A stretch of DNA of 64,000 nucleotides from positions 1-64,000 of the forward strand of contig NZ_WUMK01000003.1 of assembly GCF_009827055.1 (NCBI RefSeq). Reading direction: 5' to 3'. A program made the translations under genes and the position numbers. The notes beneath the pieces are model-generated. The model saw only the letters and a program-made list of their open reading frames with translations, was not told the DNA's origin and made no database searches. Source of the stretch: Shinella kummerowiae. Lineage in GTDB: Bacteria; Pseudomonadota; Alphaproteobacteria; Rhizobiales; Rhizobiaceae. Below are positions 59,507-64,000 of the stretch, piece by piece. Position 1 is the first letter of the stretch. The number at the start of each line of letters is the position of its first letter.

Positions 59507-60820
59507 ATGTCCGATCTCTACGCCCGCGAAAGCCGATCGGTCTCGAAGATGGCGCACCTGCGGTTCTTCCCGCAGGCAGTCGTCGGCGGCAGTGGTGCCT
59601 ATCTCACCGGCGACGATGGACGACAACTCCTCGACTTCGCTGCCTCCTGGGGCGCGGTCAGCCTTGGCCATTCCCATCCCGCAGTCCGCGAAGCAGTCAA
59701 TCGCGCGCTTTCGGACCAGGCGGGCGCGAGCTACCTGTCGACGGCAAACGAATCCTGCGTGCTGCTTGCGGAAAAACTTCTCTCCCTCGTGCCAGAGCGC
59801 GCCCGCGGCCGCGTCTGGTTCGGCCATTCCGGCTCCGACGCCAACGAGACGGTCGCTCGTATGGTCGTCGCGGCCACCGGGCGCCCACGCATCTTGGCCT
59901 TCAGTGGCGCCTATCACGGCGGCACGGTCGGATCGATGGCCGTTTCGGGCCACCCGGCGCAGCAGGGAGCCCGGGCCGAAGGGCTGACGCTCGTGCCGTA
60001 CCCGAACAGCTACGCAGCCGGCAGCCCCGAGGCGGCCAAGGATACCGCGCTTGCTCATCTCGAAAGGCTGTTTGCGACCGAGGTCCCGCCGGAAGAGGTT
60101 GCCGCCTTCTTCATCGAGCCGATCCAGTCGGACGGTGGCATGTTGGTGCCGCCGGACGGCTACTTCAAGGCGGTGGAAGGGCTCTGCCGCAAACACGGTA
60201 TCCTGCTCGTCTCGGACGAGGTGAAGGTCGGCCTCGGCCGCAGCGGACGCTTCAACGCCTTCGAGCACTCCGGTATCGAGCCTGATATCGTCGTCTTCGG
60301 CAAGGGCCTTGGTGGCGGTCTGCCGATCTCGGCGGTGGTCGGTCCGGAAGCCATCATGAACCATGCCGTCGCCTTTTCGCTGCAAACGGTCCATGGCAAT
60401 CCGGTCTGCGCCGCCGCGGCCCTTGCCGTGCTGCGGGCGATCGAGCACGATCATCTCGTCGAGAACGCGGAGAGAACCGGCACGGTGTTGCGCAAGGCCC
60501 TCGACCGCCTCGCTGCCCGCCAAACGCTGATCGGCAACGTGCGCGGCCGCGGTCTTGCTCTCGGCGTCGAGCTTGTCACCGACCGCGTGAGCCGCGAGCC
60601 AGCGGCGCGACAGACCGCACTCACCGTCTACCGCGCCTTTCAGCTTGGCCTCGTGCTCTACTACGTCGGGGTCCGCTCCAACGTGCTCGAATTCACTCCG
60701 CCTCTGACCCTGACCGAAAGCCAGGCGCAGGAGGGCGTCGCCATCCTCGACCAGGCGCTCGCCGACGTCGCGGCGGCACGCGTCGATGAAAGCCTCCTTG
60801 CGGCGTTTGCCGGTTGGTAG
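59507..60820 (+). CDS. Class III pyridoxal-phosphate aminotransferase
   Basis: 437 residues from ATG 59507 (CGAGGAA upstream). Substrate- and PLP-site residues: GSDANETVARM (phosphate loop), AYHGGTVGSMA, Asp237 in SDEVKVGLGRSG and the Schiff-base Lys266 in FGKGLGGGLP. Class III enzymes transfer amino groups from omega-amino acids, ornithine, GABA or beta-alanine. Last gene of the operon, 14 nt after the second amidase, so it probably takes the amine released by the hydrolases. The convergent gene begins 44 bp on. Confidence 0.93.
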   Translation: MSDLYARESRSVSKMAHLRFFPQAVVGGSGAYLTGDDGRQLLDFAASWGAVSLGHSHPAVREAVNRALSDQAGASYLSTANESCVLLAEKLLSLVPERARGRVWFGHSGSDANETVARMVVAATGRPRILAFSGAYHGGTVGSMAVSGHPAQQGARAEGLTLVPYPNSYAAGSPEAAKDTALAHLERLFATEVPPEEVAAFFIEPIQSDGGMLVPPDGYFKAVEGLCRKHGILLVSDEVKVGLGRSGRFNAFEHSGIEPDIVVFGKGLGGGLPISAVVGPEAIMNHAVAFSLQTVHGNPVCAAAALAVLRAIEHDHLVENAERTGTVLRKALDRLAARQTLIGNVRGRGLALGVELVTDRVSREPAARQTALTVYRAFQLGLVLYYVGVRSNVLEFTPPLTLTESQAQEGVAILDQALADVAAARVDESLLAAFAGW

Positions 60821-60864
60821 CGCATCTCTCGACAACCGCCTCCAGCGCGCTGACGACCTCCATT

Positions 60865-61761
60865 CTAAGCCGGTAAGTGTGCCTGGCGAACAAGTTCGCC
60901 CTTGAGACGTGCCGTCTCCAGGCCAAGTTCGATGAACCGATGGGCGTGGCGGGCGAGCGCGATATTGTCGTCCCAGAGATTGCGCCAGATCGCGGTTTTC
61001 AGCGACAGGTCCTTGTCGACGATCGTCGTGGAGAAGGATTCGAAGGTAACGTAGTCGTCCCAGCCGATCGCCACCAGCGCGTCGAAGATCGCAGCGAAAT
61101 CGATCGTACCCGTGCCGAGATAGCCGCGGTGGCTCTCACCGATATGGAGGTAGCCGATCTTGTCGGCGGCGTGGCGGATCGCGAGGCCGACATCGGCCTC
61201 CTCGATGTTCATGTGGAATGTGTCGAGGTGCAGCAACACATTCGATGCGCCCGTATCGCGGATATAGGCCATGCCCTGCGCCGCGGTGTTCAGCATGTTG
61301 CTTTCGAAGCGGTTGACGATTTCGAGATTGAGGGTGACGCCGGCGGCCTTGGCACGGTCTGCGACCTTGGTGAGCGCCGAAACACTGGTGTCCCAGCTCT
61401 TGCGGGTCAGCGCATGCTCCTGCTTGCCGTGCGCGGAACTCAGGATGCCGGCGAGCTTCGTTCCACCGAGATCACGCACGAGCGCCACAGCCCTGTCGAG
61501 AATGTCCGTCCCATTGACCACGACAGAGGCGTCATCACTGGAAATGTCGCCTTCCGGCGGCAGGCCCATGCTGATCGCCACATCGAGCCCGAGTTCCCGG
61601 ATGCGGCCGGAAAGCCATGGAACATCGACCTGTTGCGGATCGAGATAGGAAAACTCGATGAGCTTGTAGCCGAGCCTGTGTGTATTCTCGAGCGCCTTTT
61701 CAAGCTCGTCACGCGAGGAGCCCGCGCTCCAGACGAAGGAATGGACACCGATCTTCGACAT
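60865..61761 (-). CDS. Sugar isomerase/epimerase (xylose-isomerase-like TIM barrel; ketose 3-epimerase type)
   Basis: 298 residues. The metal-binding set expected of D-tagatose/D-psicose 3-epimerases is present in order: Glu in LEIVNRFESNML, Asp-His in LLHLDTFHMN, His in GYLHIGESHRGYLGTGTID, and Glu in YVTFESFS. Such enzymes epimerise free ketoses. Encoded just downstream of a ribose-type ABC importer, so it probably acts on the imported ketose or on an inositol-like compound. Confidence 0.9.
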   Translation of the reverse strand: MSKIGVHSFVWSAGSSRDELEKALENTHRLGYKLIEFSYLDPQQVDVPWLSGRIRELGLDVAISMGLPPEGDISSDDASVVVNGTDILDRAVALVRDLGGTKLAGILSSAHGKQEHALTRKSWDTSVSALTKVADRAKAAGVTLNLEIVNRFESNMLNTAAQGMAYIRDTGASNVLLHLDTFHMNIEEADVGLAIRHAADKIGYLHIGESHRGYLGTGTIDFAAIFDALVAIGWDDYVTFESFSTTIVDKDLSLKTAIWRNLWDDNIALARHAHRFIELGLETARLKGELVRQAHLPA

Positions 61762-61797
61762 ATCCCGGCTGCTTTCTAAAATGGATTAAACAAGGTC

Positions 61798-61832
61798 GGC
61801 CGGGCAAACCGCTTTCGCCTGCATGCCCGGCC
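61798..61832 (-). terminator. Stem-loop after the ribose-type binding-protein gene
   Basis: GGCCGGGC / GCCCGGCC, 8 perfect pairs around a 19-nt loop, 14 nt past the RbsB-like stop, then GACCTTGTTTAATC on the minus strand. Possible partial terminator or 3'-end stabiliser. Confidence 0.55.
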
Positions 61833-61846
61833 ATCTGGGAGGAATG

Positions 61847-62785
61847 TTAGCGGGCTGCGCTCCAGCCCTTGTAATCCTTGACGTTTTCCGCCGTGATGAG
61901 CTGCGGGTCGAGCAGCACGACCGGCTCGGCCGGCTTTGTGCCGTTCAGAACCTCGACGCCGAGCTTCAGCGCCTGGCCAGCCATCACATAAGGATCCTGC
62001 GACGCCGATGCCTTGATCATCGAATTGCCGCTGGCGAGCGACGTTTCGATATCCGGTGCGCCGTCGACGGCAGTGAAGAAGAATTCGCTACGGTTCAGCT
62101 GCTTGGCGGCAAGCTCGGCGCCGATCGCGGTCGGGTCGTTGATCGCGAAGACCGCATCGATCTTGTCGAAGCGGGTGAGAAGGCCCTGCATCACGGCAAG
62201 GCCGCCGTCGCGCGAACCCTGGCCGTTCTGGTCGTCGGAGAGGATCTTGATGTCGGCATGTTTGCCGAGCGCATCCTTGCAGCCCTGCACGCGTTCGAGG
62301 ATCGACGAGGAAGCCGGGCCATTGATGATGATGACGTCACCCTTGTTGCCAAGCTTGTCGGCAATGTAGTTGCAGGCTTCTTCACCAGCCTTGACGTTGT
62401 TGGTCATCACGGTGACGTCGGCGCCTGGCGCGGAGACGTCGAAGGCGGCGACGACGACGCCGGCGGCCTGCGCCTTCTTCACGGCGGGAGCGATCGCCTT
62501 CGCATCGACGGCGTTCAGCATGATGATGTCGACGCCGGCGGCAATGAAGCTGTCGATCTGCGAAACCTGCTTGTTGAGGTCATAGTCGGCCGAAACCGAG
62601 ATGACTTCGACATTCGGGTTGATTTCCTTGGCGCGGTCTTCGATGCCCTTGATGGTGGCGACGAAGAACGGATTGCCGAGCAGACCGACGGAAATGCCGA
62701 TCTTGTTGAGATCCTTGGCGGTCGCGGGCATGGCGAGTGCTACGGCCATGGCGGTGCCGACGAGCAACGTGGAAATTAGACGCAT
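61847..62785 (-). CDS. Periplasmic sugar-binding protein (RbsB-like)
   Basis: 312 residues. Signal peptide MRLISTLLVGTAMAVALAMP, cleavage near ATAKD. Type I periplasmic-binding fold with IGISVGLLGNPFFVATIKGIEDRA, DSFIAAGVDIIMLNAVDAKA, VIIINGPASSS and FAINDPTAIG, all typical of ribose/allose/xylitol receptors. Order on the minus strand is ATPase, permease, binding protein, epimerase. Confidence 0.93.
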   Translation of the reverse strand: MRLISTLLVGTAMAVALAMPATAKDLNKIGISVGLLGNPFFVATIKGIEDRAKEINPNVEVISVSADYDLNKQVSQIDSFIAAGVDIIMLNAVDAKAIAPAVKKAQAAGVVVAAFDVSAPGADVTVMTNNVKAGEEACNYIADKLGNKGDVIIINGPASSSILERVQGCKDALGKHADIKILSDDQNGQGSRDGGLAVMQGLLTRFDKIDAVFAINDPTAIGAELAAKQLNRSEFFFTAVDGAPDIETSLASGNSMIKASASQDPYVMAGQALKLGVEVLNGTKPAEPVVLLDPQLITAENVKDYKGWSAAR

Positions 62786-62845
62786 GTTTTCCTCCTATGG
62801 TGGCGCTTGCCGCGCCGTTGTCTCCGGTTGCGACCGGTTCGTTCA

Positions 62846-62864
62846 GCCGGACCTCATGTCCGGC
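62846..62864 (-). other. Hairpin overlapping the permease stop
   Basis: GCCGGAC-N5-GTCCGGC, 7 bp, spanning the RbsC-like stop codon and preceding the binding-protein gene. May separate the expression of the two genes. Confidence 0.4.
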
Positions 62865-63837
62865 CAAGCCCCTTGAGCCTGTAGCGATCGAGGCCGACGG
62901 CGACGATGATGACGAGGCCCTTGATGATGTACTGCCAGATGTCCGAGACCCCGACGAGGATGAGGCCGTTGGAGAGCACGGCGATGATGAGCGCGCCGAT
63001 GAGCGTGCCCCAGATCGAGCCGACCCCGCCGACGAAGCTGGTGCCGCCGAGGATGACCGCTGCAATCGCGTCGAGTTCGTAGGCCTGGCCGAGCTGCAGG
63101 CCGTTCGCGGCATAGAGACGGGCGGCCGACATGGCGCCGCCGAGGCCGGACAGGAGGCCTGACATCGAGTAGACGAAGAGCAGCACCAGCGGCACCTTGA
63201 TGCCCGTCAGCCGCGCGGCCTCGGAATTGCCGCCGACGGCATAGATCCAAGTCCCGAGCACCGTGCGCTTCAGGATGAACCAGGAGACGATGATCGTGGC
63301 GATTGCGATGACGGCAAGCCACGGCACGCCGAACAGCGAGCCGTTGCCGATGAAGTCGAACGGCAGGTCCGGATTGAAGACGGTCGTATCGCCGCCGAGC
63401 AGGCGCGCTACACCGCGGATAGCGGTCAGTGAGCCGAGCGTCACGATGAAGGGCGGCAGTTTCAGCCAGGCGATGATCGCACCATTGAGGAAGCCGCAGG
63501 CAAGGCCCGCCGCGATCGCAGCCGGAATGCCGAGCATGCCGAGATCCGGCACCAGCGAGACGATGACCGCGATCATGGCGGAAGCGGCAAGGATCGAGCC
63601 GACGGAAAGATCGATACCGCCTGTCAGGATGACGAAGGTCATGCCGGCGGCCAGCACCGTGTTGATCGATGCCTGCTGCATGACGATGGACAGGTTGTTG
63701 ACGGAAAGGAACCGGCCGCTGAGCACATGGAAGCCAATCGCCAGAAGCACGAGGACCGGCAGCATGCCGAGCGCCGTCAGTGTCGAGCGCAGTTTCAGCT
63801 TGTCCATCCGGACCTGTTCGGTTTCGCTTGCAGTCAT
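62854..63837 (-). CDS. Sugar ABC permease (RbsC-like)
   Basis: 327 residues from ATG 63837 (GGGGTGGAACG upstream); earlier in-frame ATG 63903 overlaps the ATPase gene. About ten hydrophobic helices, LTGGIDLSVGSILAASAM (CUT2 signature) and VILGGTSFVGGVGSIWGTLIGAL. Works with the RbsA-like ATPase and the RbsB-like receptor. Confidence 0.93.
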   Translation of the reverse strand: MTASETEQVRMDKLKLRSTLTALGMLPVLVLLAIGFHVLSGRFLSVNNLSIVMQQASINTVLAAGMTFVILTGGIDLSVGSILAASAMIAVIVSLVPDLGMLGIPAAIAAGLACGFLNGAIIAWLKLPPFIVTLGSLTAIRGVARLLGGDTTVFNPDLPFDFIGNGSLFGVPWLAVIAIATIIVSWFILKRTVLGTWIYAVGGNSEAARLTGIKVPLVLLFVYSMSGLLSGLGGAMSAARLYAANGLQLGQAYELDAIAAVILGGTSFVGGVGSIWGTLIGALIIAVLSNGLILVGVSDIWQYIIKGLVIIVAVGLDRYRLKGLGRT

Positions 63838-63871
63838 CGTTCCACCCCGTCTTCTTCGTCTCTGTGTATTT

Positions 63872-64000
63872 TCAGGCCGCGTGGCCGGCAGAACCGGTTG
63901 CAAGCGCCATGATCGCTTCCTGCCCGATCGGCGCTTCCGCAGACCCCGTCACCTCGCCAGCGATGCGCCCCTCGCGCATCACGAGCACGCGGTCGGCGAT
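63872..64000 (-). CDS. C-terminal end of a sugar ABC ATPase (RbsA-like), partial
   Basis: The last 42 residues, ending at a TGA at 63872-63874 and running off the right edge. [17 protein letters not shown] is the conserved end of the second ABC domain of RbsA-type ATPases. It lies 34 bp upstream of the RbsC-like start on the same strand. Confidence 0.82.
   Translation of the reverse strand: MADRVLVMREGRIAGEVTGSAEAPIGQEAIMALATGSAGHAA

Noticed and set aside
1-64000. CRISPR arrays, tRNA or rRNA genes, insertion sequences, phage or plasmid replication genes
   Set aside because: None could be recognised by eye in any part of the window; intergenic regions are short and fully surveyed.

Overview
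The window is GC-rich, densely coded DNA that looks like an alphaproteobacterium of the Rhizobiaceae type (Rhizobium, Ensifer, Shinella or Agrobacterium-like). I infer this from the gene families, from the many solute-specific ABC and tripartite transporters, from third-position GC bias that produces long antisense shadow frames, and from a rhizobial-style intergenic palindrome at 55341-55387. No rRNA, tRNA, CRISPR array, transposase, integrase or replication gene is visible. It reads as a catabolic accessory region of a chromosome or large replicon: transport operon after transport operon, each with its own enzymes and a local regulator.

Layout. 1-7567 (+): aldehyde dehydrogenase, ATP-grasp ligase, C45-family Ntn amidohydrolase, D-amino-acid dehydrogenase DadA, a racemase fused to a degenerate arginase-like domain, and RidA. 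7661-11299 (-): a large exported FecR-TPR-beta-barrel protein. 11623-17998 (-): polyamine-type ABC transporter (PotD-B-C-A order) with an amine oxidase, a cupin and an XRE-cupin autoregulator. 18230-23036: a divergent, probably sulfur-related locus (SfnB-like flavoprotein; two paralogous FAD/NAD(P)-binding proteins around an Fe-S-type Rrf2 regulator). 23141-30402: pectin/uronate operon (cupin, KduD, KduI, Frc-like sugar ABC importer, aldehyde dehydrogenase) divergent from a GntR regulator. 30533-38343: lower 4-oxalomesaconate pathway (GalB, GalC/LigK, GalD) with a TctABC tricarboxylate importer and a dehydrogenase, divergent from a LysR protein that has two HTH domains. 38545-40731: secreted caspase-like protein. 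40880-44182: AraC/GlxA regulator, alpha/beta hydrolase, SDR and a membrane protein. 44195-60820: two complete branched-chain-amino-acid-type (Liv) ABC importers arranged back to back around an RpiR regulator, with a glutamine-synthetase-like ligase, M20 deacylase, N-formylglutamate amidohydrolase-like enzyme, two isochorismatase-fold amidases and a class III aminotransferase. 60865-64000 (-): ribose-type ABC importer with a ketose 3-epimerase-like enzyme, running off the end.

Three things stand out. First, the 1-7.5 kb cluster combines an amide-forming ligase, an amide-cleaving hydrolase, racemisation, D-amino-acid oxidation, imine clearance and aldehyde oxidation, with a racemase fused to an arginase-like domain that has lost its visible metal ligands; I cannot match this set to a described pathway. 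Second, every one of the six solute-binding-protein genes that has a downstream operon partner is followed within about 6-32 nt by a strong stem-loop; in the tct operon, where the genes overlap, the stem-loop lies inside the tctB reading frame. Third, the lower gallate enzymes sit with a tricarboxylate importer and no ring-cleaving dioxygenase in the locus, under a double-HTH LysR protein, suggesting direct uptake of a non-aromatic tricarboxylate.
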